A stretch of 64,000 bases of DNA from JAABRU01 sp041390465 (GTDB lineage Bacteria > Desulfobacterota > Desulfobacteria > Desulfobacterales > Desulfococcaceae): contig JAWKPW010000005.1 in the NCBI GenBank assembly GCA_041390465.1, forward strand, positions 1-64,000, read 5' to 3'. Under the pieces are notes generated by a model. It was not told where the DNA came from and made no database searches. It worked only from the letters and a program-made list of their open reading frames with translations. The translations under genes and the position numbers were made by a program. Shown here piece after piece: positions 46,304 through 54,435 of this stretch (positions within the stretch are counted from its first letter, which is position 1; the number at the start of each line of letters is the position of its first letter).

Positions 46304-47353
46304 TTATATCTTTTTGAAGAGTTCAACTTTGTTTCTTCCCTTTTTCTTTGCCCGGTACAGAGCTGCATCAGCCTGACGGTATACATCAGAATGGCTTGCC
46401 GTGCCGTCTGATTCTGCAATCCCCAGACTGACGGTGATTTTTTTTACAGGACCGAAAGACCGGCTTTCCACACAGGCCCGTATTTTTTCAGCCAGCACGG
46501 CCGCTTCCTTTCCCCCTGCTTCGGGCATGATGATCGCAAATTCCTCTCCGCCAACCCTGAAGACAGAATCTGTCTTTCGCACAGATTCTCTGACAGTGCA
46601 GGCCATCTGAATCAGAACACTGTCACCTGTTTTATGGCCGTATGTGTCATTGACTCTTTTGAAATAATCTATGTCAAAAAGAATGAGAGACAGGGTGGAG
46701 CCGTATCTTTTGCACCGGGCCAGTTCCTTTTCCACAGTGTCTTCATAAGAGCGCCGGTTGAAAAGTCCGGTCATCGCGTCATGCCATGCGTGGTATTCAA
46801 GTTTTTTTCTCACAAAGGCATAAACAAACCAGATGATGGCCAGCGTATTGACTGCATGCAGGGAAAGAACAAGATAAAACAGCCGGATCTGCCTGATTTT
46901 GCCTTCGGTTGCAATCTGGGCAGTGAGGACTGCGGAATCAGCGATTTGCCAGCAGATTTCGCTTTCCGCTGTGATTTGTCTTCTGATCCGCTCACAGGGA
47001 TGCACACGGTACAGAGCCAGATTTTCTTTGAGACTGTCCCATTTTTCTTTCAGATTCCTTATGTTTTCCGTAAATTCCGATTTCCGCGTCCGGATGCTTT
47101 CTGCGCAGAGAAAACTTTCTGTCATCTGATCTGTTTCCTTTATCAGCAGCTCGCAGGACTGAGAGGGATCAGACAGGTGCAGTTTGGTGATACGCTGAAT
47201 CATGCCTCTGATAATTCCCGCATGATTGATGATTTCCGCATCATTTTTCAGATTTTCCACTGTTATGTATATGAAAACAGCCATGACCAGACCGATGCCC
47301 AGCAGGAAAGCCGCAAGAAATATCAGGTAGGTTGAAAGTCTTAAAGAATGCAT
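46304..47353 (-). CDS. Diguanylate cyclase (membrane, GGDEF)
   Basis: 349-residue membrane diguanylate cyclase, making c-di-GMP from GTP. TM1 (TYLIFLAAFLLGIGLVMAVFIYI), a helical periplasmic domain of about 120 residues resembling the PilJ/type IV pili methyl-accepting N-domain (GIIRGMIQRITKL), TM2 (LFYLVLSLHAVNTLAIIWFVYAF), then GGDEF (about 185-349). The active site RVGGEEFAI is the functional GGEEF form; the primary inhibitory site RxxD (RKTD) lies five residues upstream; DAMTGLFNRRS and ILFDIDYFKRVNDTYGH are intact. It lies 117 bases from a PilZ-domain gene on the same strand, so synthesis and readout of c-di-GMP are adjacent. Confidence 0.95.
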   Translation of the reverse strand: MHSLRLSTYLIFLAAFLLGIGLVMAVFIYITVENLKNDAEIINHAGIIRGMIQRITKLHLSDPSQSCELLIKETDQMTESFLCAESIRTRKSEFTENIRNLKEKWDSLKENLALYRVHPCERIRRQITAESEICWQIADSAVLTAQIATEGKIRQIRLFYLVLSLHAVNTLAIIWFVYAFVRKKLEYHAWHDAMTGLFNRRSYEDTVEKELARCKRYGSTLSLILFDIDYFKRVNDTYGHKTGDSVLIQMACTVRESVRKTDSVFRVGGEEFAIIMPEAGGKEAAVLAEKIRACVESRSFGPVKKITVSLGIAESDGTASHSDVYRQADAALYRAKKKGRNKVELFKKI

Positions 47354-47470
47354 TGCTGTCTCTGAAAAAATCAGAAATGGTGTGAAATCGGCATCCCCGC
47401 GTTTGGGACAGAGCAGCTTTGGGGATCAGATGCCATCAGGATGCCGGCGGTGCACTGGGAATAAAAAAAC

Positions 47471-47848
47471 TCAGATAATCCGAATTTTCCATGAATCCAT
47501 AACCTGCCGCAGTTTTTCTGCCACATCTTTTGCGATTGTCACAAATTCACATCCTGCTGCAACCTGCTCCGGATCCTGCAGGACAGCCCATCGGATTTGC
47601 ATTTTTATGTTTTTCATAAAGGCAAGAGATGGCATATTCTCTATTTCGGACAGGATGAGAAAATCTCCTTCCCGCAGCACTCCGGACATATCTTTTTTAA
47701 ACACAATTCCCATGCCGCCCAGACTCAAATCCATGATAGCTGCTGCCAGCGGTTCATCCGGATGTGCTTCTGATGCAAACATGCCGGTCATACCGCCGGT
47801 GCCGGAAAACTGCATACGTTCAAATCTTCTTTTTTCTTTCTGATCCAT
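47471..47848 (-). CDS. PilZ-domain c-di-GMP-binding protein
   Basis: 125-residue single-domain PilZ protein. The c-di-GMP motif pair is present: RRFERMQF near the N-terminus (RxxxR) and DLSLGGMGI (D/NxSxxG) about 40 residues later. The remainder is the beta-barrel (VLREGDFLILSEIE, MQIRWAVLQDPEQVAAGCEFV). ATG 47848 is preceded by AAGGAAG; the open frame extends upstream but that part overlaps lnt. It lies between lnt and the diguanylate cyclase, all minus strand. The target is unknown; Lnt has no link to PilZ regulation that I know of. Confidence 0.9.
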   Translation of the reverse strand: MDQKEKRRFERMQFSGTGGMTGMFASEAHPDEPLAAAIMDLSLGGMGIVFKKDMSGVLREGDFLILSEIENMPSLAFMKNIKMQIRWAVLQDPEQVAAGCEFVTIAKDVAEKLRQVMDSWKIRII

Positions 47849-47864
47849 CAAATCTTCCTTTTCC

Positions 47865-49448
47865 TCAATGAACTGCTTTGCTTCTGCCTGAAAATCTGTT
47901 CCATCTCCGAATCCGGAAAACCGCTGCATGCAGGACGAGTGTCAGCAGGCAGAGAATGGCAAACAAATCTCCATGACAGGTGTAGAATGTTTTTAAATTA
48001 ATCACGGACAGTCTTTCTGTCACCACAGCATCCCGGAAGAGAGCGGTGGTCCGCAGAATGCGGCCGGTCGGACTCACAAATCCGCTGATCCCCGTGTTGG
48101 CCGCACGGACAAGGGATCTTCTGTTTTCCACAGCACGGAAGACGGACATGGAAAAATGCTGGTACGGCGCGCTGCTGTTTCCGTACCAGGCATCATTGGT
48201 GATATTGGCCAGCAAATCCGCGCCGTTTCTCACTGCTGCTGCCGAGAGTTCCGGAAAAATGATTTCATAGCAGATCAGCACGCCCAGCCGGAAGCGATCC
48301 GCAGACAGAATGTCCCCCTGTTTCCCGGTTTTGAAATCCCCCACCTGAGCCACGATTTTTTTCACAAAGGGCAGCCATTTTTTCAGGGGAACATATTCCC
48401 CGAAAGGAACAAGATGGACTTTGTCAAACCTGCCTGCAATCTCTCCTTCCGGGCTGATAAGATAGGCACTGTTGTAATACTCTGTTCCCTGCTCCCGGTT
48501 TGCATGGGAGGGGCTGCCAATGAGAAACCAGGATCGGGTCTGCCGGACGCCTTCCGTGACTGTGCGGGTAAGCCCGATATTGTGTGAAAAATAAAAAGGG
48601 GCTGCGGTTTCAGGCCATACCACCAAATCCGGATGATTTTTTTTTGCCGAAAGGGAAAGATCCACATATTTCCGGATGCTGCCTTCCTGAAATGCGGGAT
48701 CCCACTTGACCATCTGATTAATGTTTCCCTGCACTGCCGCTGTTTTTATGCCCGGAGATGTTTCTGCCAGCTCCTCAAGGGTTTGAATGCGCATCTGTCC
48801 GTAAACTGCGCAGAGGCAGAGGCAGAGCATGGCAATGGCCAGTACAGCGCCTGTGATCGCTTTGCCGGGCCTTTCCCCCTGCCAGTCCGCCTTCCGGATA
48901 TGCAGCACAAGAATGAAAAGCGCGGCATTGACCAGCGCAATGAAAAAAGAGACGCCGTAAACGCCGGTCATGTCCGAAATTTGAATAAGATGCAGCCGCT
49001 GAAACTGGGAATAACCCATCAGTTCCCAGGGAAAACCGGTCAGCAGATGCGCTCGGGCGTATTCCAGCGCCACCCATGCAGCGGGCATCAGACAGAACAG
49101 AGAAAAGGGCTTCCGGGCAGCCAGGATGAGAAGCAGGGAAAAAAAAGCCGGATACAGGGCCAGATAGGCGGCCAGGAGAAAAAGAAGCGGAACAGAAAGG
49201 TAAACCGGCAGACCGCCGTAAGTCTGCATGGTATAGACCAGCCAGTACACCAGTCCCGGATAATGAACCAGTCCGGCAATAAATCCCAGACGAAAACCCT
49301 CTTTGCAGGAGACATCCCGCAGCGACCAGAGCAAAGGCACCAGAGCAAACCAGGCCAGCCCGTCCAGGCCGGTGCGGGGAAAGGCTCCGGTCAGGAGCAG
49401 ACCGCTGAGCACGGGAGGAACATATCTGGATAAAAAATATAATTTCAA
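47865..49448 (-). CDS. lnt: Apolipoprotein N-acyltransferase
   Basis: Inner-membrane enzyme adding the third acyl chain to lipoproteins. Six to seven N-terminal helices (LSGLLLTGAFPRTGLDGLAWFALVPLLWS onward) precede a periplasmic nitrilase domain with the catalytic Glu in VVWPETAAP, Lys region in DKVHLVPFGEYVPL and the nucleophile Cys in LGVLICYEIIFPE; a last helix (FAILCLLTLVLHAAVF) closes the protein. 527 residues from TTG 49448, which has AGAGG upstream at slightly long spacing; upstream codons in frame are not family-like. Intact catalytic triad. Downstream, the PilZ gene starts 16 bases after its stop. Confidence 0.93.
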   Translation of the reverse strand: MKLYFLSRYVPPVLSGLLLTGAFPRTGLDGLAWFALVPLLWSLRDVSCKEGFRLGFIAGLVHYPGLVYWLVYTMQTYGGLPVYLSVPLLFLLAAYLALYPAFFSLLLILAARKPFSLFCLMPAAWVALEYARAHLLTGFPWELMGYSQFQRLHLIQISDMTGVYGVSFFIALVNAALFILVLHIRKADWQGERPGKAITGAVLAIAMLCLCLCAVYGQMRIQTLEELAETSPGIKTAAVQGNINQMVKWDPAFQEGSIRKYVDLSLSAKKNHPDLVVWPETAAPFYFSHNIGLTRTVTEGVRQTRSWFLIGSPSHANREQGTEYYNSAYLISPEGEIAGRFDKVHLVPFGEYVPLKKWLPFVKKIVAQVGDFKTGKQGDILSADRFRLGVLICYEIIFPELSAAAVRNGADLLANITNDAWYGNSSAPYQHFSMSVFRAVENRRSLVRAANTGISGFVSPTGRILRTTALFRDAVVTERLSVINLKTFYTCHGDLFAILCLLTLVLHAAVFRIRRWNRFSGRSKAVH

Positions 49449-49634
49449 CGGATTGCAAACCTCTGGAAAATTCTGTCCCCAGCTTTTTTGGACAGTATGC
49501 AGAGGAATAGTATATTTCAGTTCTTTTTTCAAGCAATTCCTTTGTCTGTCCCGATTTCGGCTCTGCCCAATCCGCACCTTCGTGTTGTTTCAGCACTTTT
49601 TTCATGTTATTTTTTGTCATCCCTGCAAACTGAT

Positions 49635-50110
49635 TCAGATTTCGATCTTTTCCGGAAAGTCCGGCGCAAGTTCGGTATGTTCCAGTTGTCTGCTTTCATT
49701 GTAAAATTTCATGCTGCCGTTATGATCGCATATCCAGACTTCCAATGCCCCGTTTTCAAAATAGAGTTTGCGTTTTGTCCTCATTTCGCTGTCTGTATTT
49801 GATTCGGAAAGCACCAACGCAAATTTCCGGAGCAACAGAAGCATCCAATTCATGTCGGATGAATTTCAGCCGTCTCGAGATACCCATACATCCGGCAACC
49901 TCGCGTACCTTCGGTTTTAACGGCACACTCAGACAAAATTTTTCCATTTTTCAAAATGGAAATTAACAACCGTCCGATTTCCCCGAATACAATGAATGCA
50001 TAATACTGACCGGTGACATAACAATCTGTCCTATCTCGCTGTTAAGTTCTATTCTGAAAGGCAAATCCCTCAGACTGGGATACCACATACCTGCCTAGCC
50101 AGTCTCATGA
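49635..50110 (-). pseudogene. Uma2-family endonuclease gene, frameshifted
   Basis: Uma2 (DUF820) PD-(D/E)XK-fold protein remnant. Pieces in order: PSLRDLPFRIEL (about 50050-50080), VMSPVSIMHS, a middle part split over frames (KILSECAVKTEGTR), ELDASVAPEICV (about 49830-49860) and, in the next frame, LSESNTDSEMRTKRKLYFENGALEVWICD to the stop at 49635. The catalytic VE...LSxSN...K..YxxxGVxEYW pattern is split between the last two frames. At least three indels. Uma2 genes are often in multicopy mobile contexts. Confidence 0.7.
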
Positions 50111-50175
50111 TAAACTCCTTCCCTGTCAGATTGAAGGTTCGGTCCCAATGCGAATTAAGAGTGAGATTCTGATTC

Positions 50176-50207
50176 GGATTTGACAACTTTTAAAAGTTGT
50201 CAAATCC
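50176..50207. repeat. GATTTGACAACTT palindrome, copy 3 (perfect)
   Basis: Perfect 32-bp palindrome: arms GGATTTGACAACTTTT and AAAAGTTGTCAAATCC, no loop. Confidence 0.85.
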
Positions 50208-50387
50208 TGCATGAATCTTTTATGAATATACAACATTCTGTTTTTGTTCATTCTGAATTTTTGACGATTAATTCGCATTCCCAATAAACCAAGTATGGTT
50301 TTATTCTTCAATCTCCTGCCATTTTAAAAATTTGATTTACAGCCTGCCTGTTTCCACTGAAGGGAACCCCTGATCATCCGACTGATT

Positions 50388-50709
50388 TCATTTTCTGATT
50401 TTGAATTTTATTTTATGCTCTGCAATTTTGAGATCATAAGTGTCTCTGAAGATCTATCCAGAACTGGGGGTGTGTGCCGAAAAATCGCAAACAGTCTGAG
50501 GGCTTGTATCAGGCGTAACAGACGTCGTCCTTCACAATATCAGTTATGCGCTGAACCGACACTTTCAGTTTTAAGGCCAACGCACAGGGACGCATTTTTA
50601 ACGGTGCAAGAAATTCTTCCCGCAGTATTTCGCCCGGATGAACCGGTCGCATTTTAACGACTGGGTATCTTTGCATCGAAAGTGTTTGATCATGTTTGTG
50701 TTCCATCAT
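50388..50709 (-). pseudogene. HigA-family antitoxin gene, frameshifted
   Basis: HigA addiction-module antitoxin remnant. ATG 50709 (ATGA overlap with the upstream acyltransferase stop) opens a frame with RPVHPGEILREEFLAPL and VSVQRITDIVKDD, the start of the HTH domain, closing at 50509. The rest is in other frames: LRFFGTHPQFWIDLQRH (about 50440-50490), then YDLKIAEHKIKFKIRK to 50388. Two or three indels. No HigB toxin gene is adjacent. Confidence 0.72.
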
Positions 50710-51421
50710 AATTCAGATTCAGATTCCATCATCTCCCGCACCTGCGCTGTCAGACCGGAAACCGTGAAATTTTCTCCCGCATAATCCGGATGAATCTCCC
50801 CGGCAAGTTCCACACTGATGTTTATGGGAACACAGGTGTTGAACAGAAATTTTCCGGGACGGAACAGATTACCCGAATTGCTGATTTTCAGGATTTTCAC
50901 CGGAGCTTTGCACAGTCTGGCAATCTTGAAAGCCCCTTTGTTCAGCGCACGACGTTTCCTTCTGTCCCAAATGGTTCCGGAAACAAACAGATTTTCCCCA
51001 GGCATGGGACCTGATTTTTCAATGTGCTGCATCATCAGCACATCCCCGCTTATGACCGATGGCAGATACCCTGACGTTTTCAGCATCCATCCGAAAATGG
51101 GAACCCTGAAAAATGTGCTTTTGACAATGGTTTTCTGCTTTTCATACAAAGAAATCAGCAGAATCGGGTCCAGATAGGAAAGATGGTTGCTGACAATGAC
51201 AGAAGAACGGATGCACAGAACCTCATCCGAAACACGGATTGCAAGCCCCGGCGTCAGATTCCGGACAAGTTTGAAAACCTCTGTAAAACAGATGATTGAG
51301 TTTCTGAAAAGACTGCTCCCGGTTTTGGAAAACAGATATAACCAGATAAAAAGGCGAAAAACAGTACAAATCCCAATGTGAAATAAGTCCAGAAGAGGAC
51401 GGTCAGCACCGGATCTGCCAT
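50706..51421 (-). pseudogene. PlsC-like lysophospholipid acyltransferase gene, one frameshift
   Basis: 1-acylglycerol-3-phosphate acyltransferase-like protein. ATG 51421 opens with a membrane helix (VLFWTYFTLGFVLFFAFLSGY). After about residue 35 the frame changes; the correct frame continues FRNSIICFTEVFKLVRNLTPGLAIRV, with the catalytic HX4D as NHLSYLDP, then IFGWMLKTSGYLPS, PMPGENLFVSGTIWDRRKRR (variant of the FPEGTRS motif), to 50706. One indel near 51330 is enough. It lies downstream of the ketosynthase/ACP pair, so it may have belonged to a lipid-assembly cluster. The catalytic parts lie after the lesion, so translation reinitiation would be needed for activity. Confidence 0.75.
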
Positions 51422-51565
51422 TGGTTTGAAAAAATCATGGCATATTTGAGAAAAAAGCTGTCGGGTTTCGGCATAGGCAAAAAAGTTTCCTGAGATTATG
51501 AGGACTCCAAACTGCGCAGGAATCTGCCAAACTTTCAGTTTGACATTTCTTCATGAATTTTTGGC

Positions 51566-51646
51566 AGTGGGTCAAACCGGTTGACAATGTCATCCCTTCC
51601 GGGATTCTGATTTGTTTTTTCAATTTTTCTATAATAATATCAATCC
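51566..51646 (-). repeat. Inverted repeat, copy B
   Basis: Reverse complement matches 53639-53722 at about 90 percent over 82 bases (GGATTGATATTATTATAGAAA ... AATCCCGGAAGGGATGACAT ... GGTTTGACCCACT, quoted in part). Lies just downstream of the ketosynthase gene. Confidence 0.85.
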
Positions 51647-51701
51647 ATGCGGATTTTTTTCGCCCTGAAGTCAGGCTCAGATCAACGGATTTTGCCCCCT
51701 C

Positions 51702-52940
51702 TCAGTCTGTGAACTTTTTCACGATCACACAGGTGTTCACGCCCCCGAATGCGAAATTCTGCACGGCTGCGATACGGATGGGAGATTCCCGGAGTTGGGT
51801 GACATGACGGATCATGGCGCATCTTTTGTCAATTTCCTCCAGATTCAGGGTGGGCGCGATAAAACTTTTTTCCATCATATACAGACTCAGCAGAATTTCA
51901 ATCACCCCGCAGGTTCCCATGGTATGTCCCATATAGCTTTTCAGTCCCGTGACATACGGTTTGTCTCCGTAAACGCTGCCAATGGCCTGCGCCTCGATCA
52001 CATCGCCCATTTTGGTTCCGGTCGCGTGCGCGCTGATGAAATCCACATCATCCGGTGAAATTTCTGCATTTTCCAAACCAAGGCGGAGCGTGGCTTTGAT
52101 GCCGTCCGCATTGGGCAGGATCATATCCCCTCCGTTGTTGTTGCAGGAAAAACCGATGATTTCTCCGATGATATTCGCGCCCCGCTTTTTGGCAAATTCA
52201 TATTCCTCCAGCAGCAGCGCGCCCCCGCCTTCCCCCACCACCAGCCCGTCCCGCTTTGCATCAAAGGGTCTGGGGGTCAGATGCGGTGTGGCATTGAACG
52301 CGGTGGAGCAGGCCAGCAGATTGTCAAAAACAGCGACTGTGGTGGTGTCATATTCATCCGCACCGCCGCAGATCATGGCATCCTGCATCCCGAATTTCAC
52401 GGTTTCATAACCAAATCCCACCGACTGGCTGCCGGTGGTGCAGGCAGTGGAAGAGGAAATCACCCGTCCCGTAATGCCGAACATCCGGGTAATGTTCACC
52501 GCAGTGGTATGCACCATGGATTTGAGATAATCCACTGCATTGACACCGGAAATCTGCTCCGCCTCTCCGCTGAAGAAATTTTTGTAAATATTGCGCTGTA
52601 TGGTGGGACTGCCATGGGTGGAACCAAAAGCCACGCCCAGTCTGCCGGATGTGATGAATTCCTGATCCAGACCTGATGCCTCCAGCACTTCCTTTACCAC
52701 CTGACATGCATAATAGGCCACCGGCCCCATTGTCTTGCGCTGGCTTCGTTTGAAATCATATGCGATGGGATAATCCACCGTGCCGAATACACCGGAGTGA
52801 ATATACGCGGACAGCAGCCCGTCCGGTTTCAGGGTTTTGACGCCGGAAATGCCCTTTTCCAGGCTTTGGAGAATTTCTTCCTTTGCATGACCGATGGGCG
52901 TGATGGCCGATCCTGCTGTTATGACAACTCTTCTTTCCAT
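51702..52940 (-). CDS. Beta-ketoacyl-ACP synthase (KAS II/FabF family)
   Basis: Condensing enzyme of 412 residues. The catalytic triad is complete: Cys in SSSTACTTGSQSVG, His in SAHATGTKMGD and His in KSYMGHTMGTCG. The C-terminal GGVNTCVIVKK is typical. It is a divergent FabF rather than housekeeping: Val-rich N-terminus MERRVVITAGSAITPIG and a long 'STHGSPTIQRNIYKNFF' loop, like ketosynthases of specialised lipid or aryl-polyene clusters. An ACP gene lies 177 bases upstream on the same strand, a broken acyltransferase downstream. Acyl-CoA or ACP substrate unknown. No ketoreductase or dehydratase is in the window. Confidence 0.9.
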   Translation of the reverse strand: MERRVVITAGSAITPIGHAKEEILQSLEKGISGVKTLKPDGLLSAYIHSGVFGTVDYPIAYDFKRSQRKTMGPVAYYACQVVKEVLEASGLDQEFITSGRLGVAFGSTHGSPTIQRNIYKNFFSGEAEQISGVNAVDYLKSMVHTTAVNITRMFGITGRVISSSTACTTGSQSVGFGYETVKFGMQDAMICGGADEYDTTTVAVFDNLLACSTAFNATPHLTPRPFDAKRDGLVVGEGGGALLLEEYEFAKKRGANIIGEIIGFSCNNNGGDMILPNADGIKATLRLGLENAEISPDDVDFISAHATGTKMGDVIEAQAIGSVYGDKPYVTGLKSYMGHTMGTCGVIEILLSLYMMEKSFIAPTLNLEEIDKRCAMIRHVTQLRESPIRIAAVQNFAFGGVNTCVIVKKFTD

Positions 52941-52984
52941 ATCTGCTCCTGTGTGTCAGATTTTGTCAGTTTTGATTTTGTTTG

Positions 52985-53100
52985 TCTTTTAAAACCACAA
53001 GGGACACAAAGGAGGCACAAAGATCACAAATTTTAAAAAAATCATACCGTTTTTTCCTGTTGCCTTTGTGCTGTCTTTGAGATTTTTGTGGTTAAAAGTG
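52985..53100. repeat. Inverted 'ACCACAAAG' repeat between ketosynthase and ACP genes
   Basis: AAAACCACAAGGGACACAAAGG...GCACAAAG on one arm and CCTTTGTGCTGTCTTTGAG...TTTGTGGTTAAAA on the other can pair; the same words recur at 42115-42160 and 53735-54310. Confidence 0.7.
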
Positions 53101-53117
53101 CCATACCTGACAAATCA

Positions 53118-53378
53118 TCAGGTCCTTGCAGCTTTGATGGATTCAATGTAATCGCAGATGTCATGGATGGTTCTGACACCCATTGCCTGTTTTTTCTCTT
53201 CCTGTTCCAGGGGAAAACCCAGCATTTTCTCAATTTCCACCAGCAGTTCTATGGCATCAATGCTGTCAAACTCATATTCGCTTCTCAGATCATCATCCAA
53301 GCCCGGATTTTCAATCTCAAAATTCTGCTCAAAAATTCGCATCAGTTTCTGCTGTATGTCTTCCCGCGTCAAGTCCAT
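53118..53378 (-). CDS. Acyl carrier protein
   Basis: 86-residue acyl carrier protein. The phosphopantetheine attachment Ser lies in EFDSIDAIELLVEIE (DSI where housekeeping AcpP has DSL). Acidic helices I-III are recognisable (REDIQQKLMRIFEQ; EIEKMLGFPL; VRTIHDICDYIES). ATG 53378 on the minus strand, preceded by AAGGAGC. It is paired with the divergent ketosynthase, not with a fabD/fabG operon, so it probably serves a specialised acyl chain. Confidence 0.88.
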   Translation of the reverse strand: MDLTREDIQQKLMRIFEQNFEIENPGLDDDLRSEYEFDSIDAIELLVEIEKMLGFPLEQEEKKQAMGVRTIHDICDYIESIKAART

Positions 53379-53638
53379 AATATTCTGTAAATGCTCCTTT
53401 TATATAAAATTTTACCGTAAATCGGATTCACGGCAGGCTGATGGCTCATGTTATGCTGCCTTTTAAAAAATCAGCATGTTATTGTCTTGCCGTCATTCCG
53501 GCAAAGGCCGGAATCCAGAACTGAACCGGGACTGAAAACAACTGGATTCCGGCTTTCTCCGGAATGACGGAAGCAAAGTTCGGTAGTGGGTCAAAGCTGC
53601 TGATCCGGGTCTGACACCAGAACGGAAAAAATCCGTAA

Positions 53639-53722
53639 GGATTGATATTATTATAGAAAAAAATTTGAAAAAACAAATCAGAATCCCGGAAGGGATGACA
53701 TTATCAAGCGGTTTGACTCACT
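53639..53722 (+). repeat. Inverted repeat, copy A
   Basis: Partner of 51566-51646 in opposite orientation; the two enclose the ketosynthase and ACP genes. A fragment of the same sequence (GGTTTGACCCACTGCCAAAAA) recurs at 54325-54345. Confidence 0.85.
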
Positions 53723-53984
53723 ATCCCTTTGTGAGACTTTGCGTCTTTGTGTCTTCACGGCAAAGGAAACATCCGGAACACAGAACTGCCCCGGTTCCAA
53801 AAAATCCAGAGTTTCTTTCTCTTTTACTCTTAAATCCGGACAAAATTCAACAGAAAATTCCCTATCCCCGTTTTTATTTGCCCAATCTGCCAAAATTTCC
53901 CATAGAGGACACAGAGGTTTCACAGAGAACACAGAGATTTTTTTCTGTTTTTTCCAAAAAATCTTTGCAGAAAAATTGATGTAT

Positions 53985-54327
53985 ACAGAAAAACCGGATT
54001 TTTTGGAAAAATCCGGTTTTTGCAACGCACAGTTTTGTGGCCTTTGTGCCAAACTTTTGTGTCCTTTGCGGCTAAATCCTCAGAACCGGTCTGGAAGCAT
54101 ACAGAAAAACCGGATTTTTTGGAAAAATCCGGTTTTTGCAACGCACAGTTTTCTGTGGCCTTTGTGCCGTCTTTGTGTCCTTTGCGGTTAAAATCCCTCA
54201 GAACCGGTCTGAAGCATACAGAAAAACCGGATTTTTTGGAAAAATCCGGTTTTTGCAAAGCACAGTTTTCTGTGGCCTTTGTGCCGTCTTTGTGTCCTTT
54301 GCGGTTAAAATCCCTCAGAACCGGTTT
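53985..54327 (+). repeat. Three tandem ~116-bp units each with a terminator-like hairpin
   Basis: Units begin at 53985, 54101 and 54218 (periods 116 and 117). Each has ACAGAAAAACCGGATTTTTT / GGAAAAATCCGGTTTTTGC, then GCACAGTTTTcTGTGGCCTTTGTG, TTTGTGTCCTTTGCGG and CAGAACCGGT. The hairpin equals the terminator at 17721. Units 2 and 3 are nearly identical; unit 1 has a few indels. Confidence 0.9.
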
Positions 54328-54435
54328 GACCCACTGCCAAAAAATCTTGTGAAAAAAGCAATTATTGTATAGTAGACCTTATCGGAAACAAAAAACAAAA
54401 CAGGCTGGAAGCCTGTTCTGCCCCGCAGGAAGAGC

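Larger units (their letters stand above)
53379..54435. repeat. 1-kb repeat cluster between ACP and nucleotidyltransferase genes
   Basis: No gene. Contents in order: a REP-like inverted repeat (CCGTCATTCCGGCAAAGGCCGG / CCGGCTTTCTCCGGAATGACGG, about 53488-53572, quoted arms abbreviated), inverted repeat copy A (53639-53722), 'TTTGTG' words, three tandem hairpin units (53985-54327), and a short hairpin AACAGGCT/AGCCTGTT near 54400-54416. Open frames here are repeat translations, not genes. Confidence 0.85.

Noticed and set aside
53985..54327. Possible CRISPR array
   Set aside because: Only three units; the whole 116-bp unit is repeated with no unique spacers, and each holds a terminator-type hairpin; no cas genes.
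53665..54352. Small overlapping open frames in the repeat cluster
   Set aside because: They translate tandem and inverted repeats, differ between copies only by repeat drift, and lack start signals.
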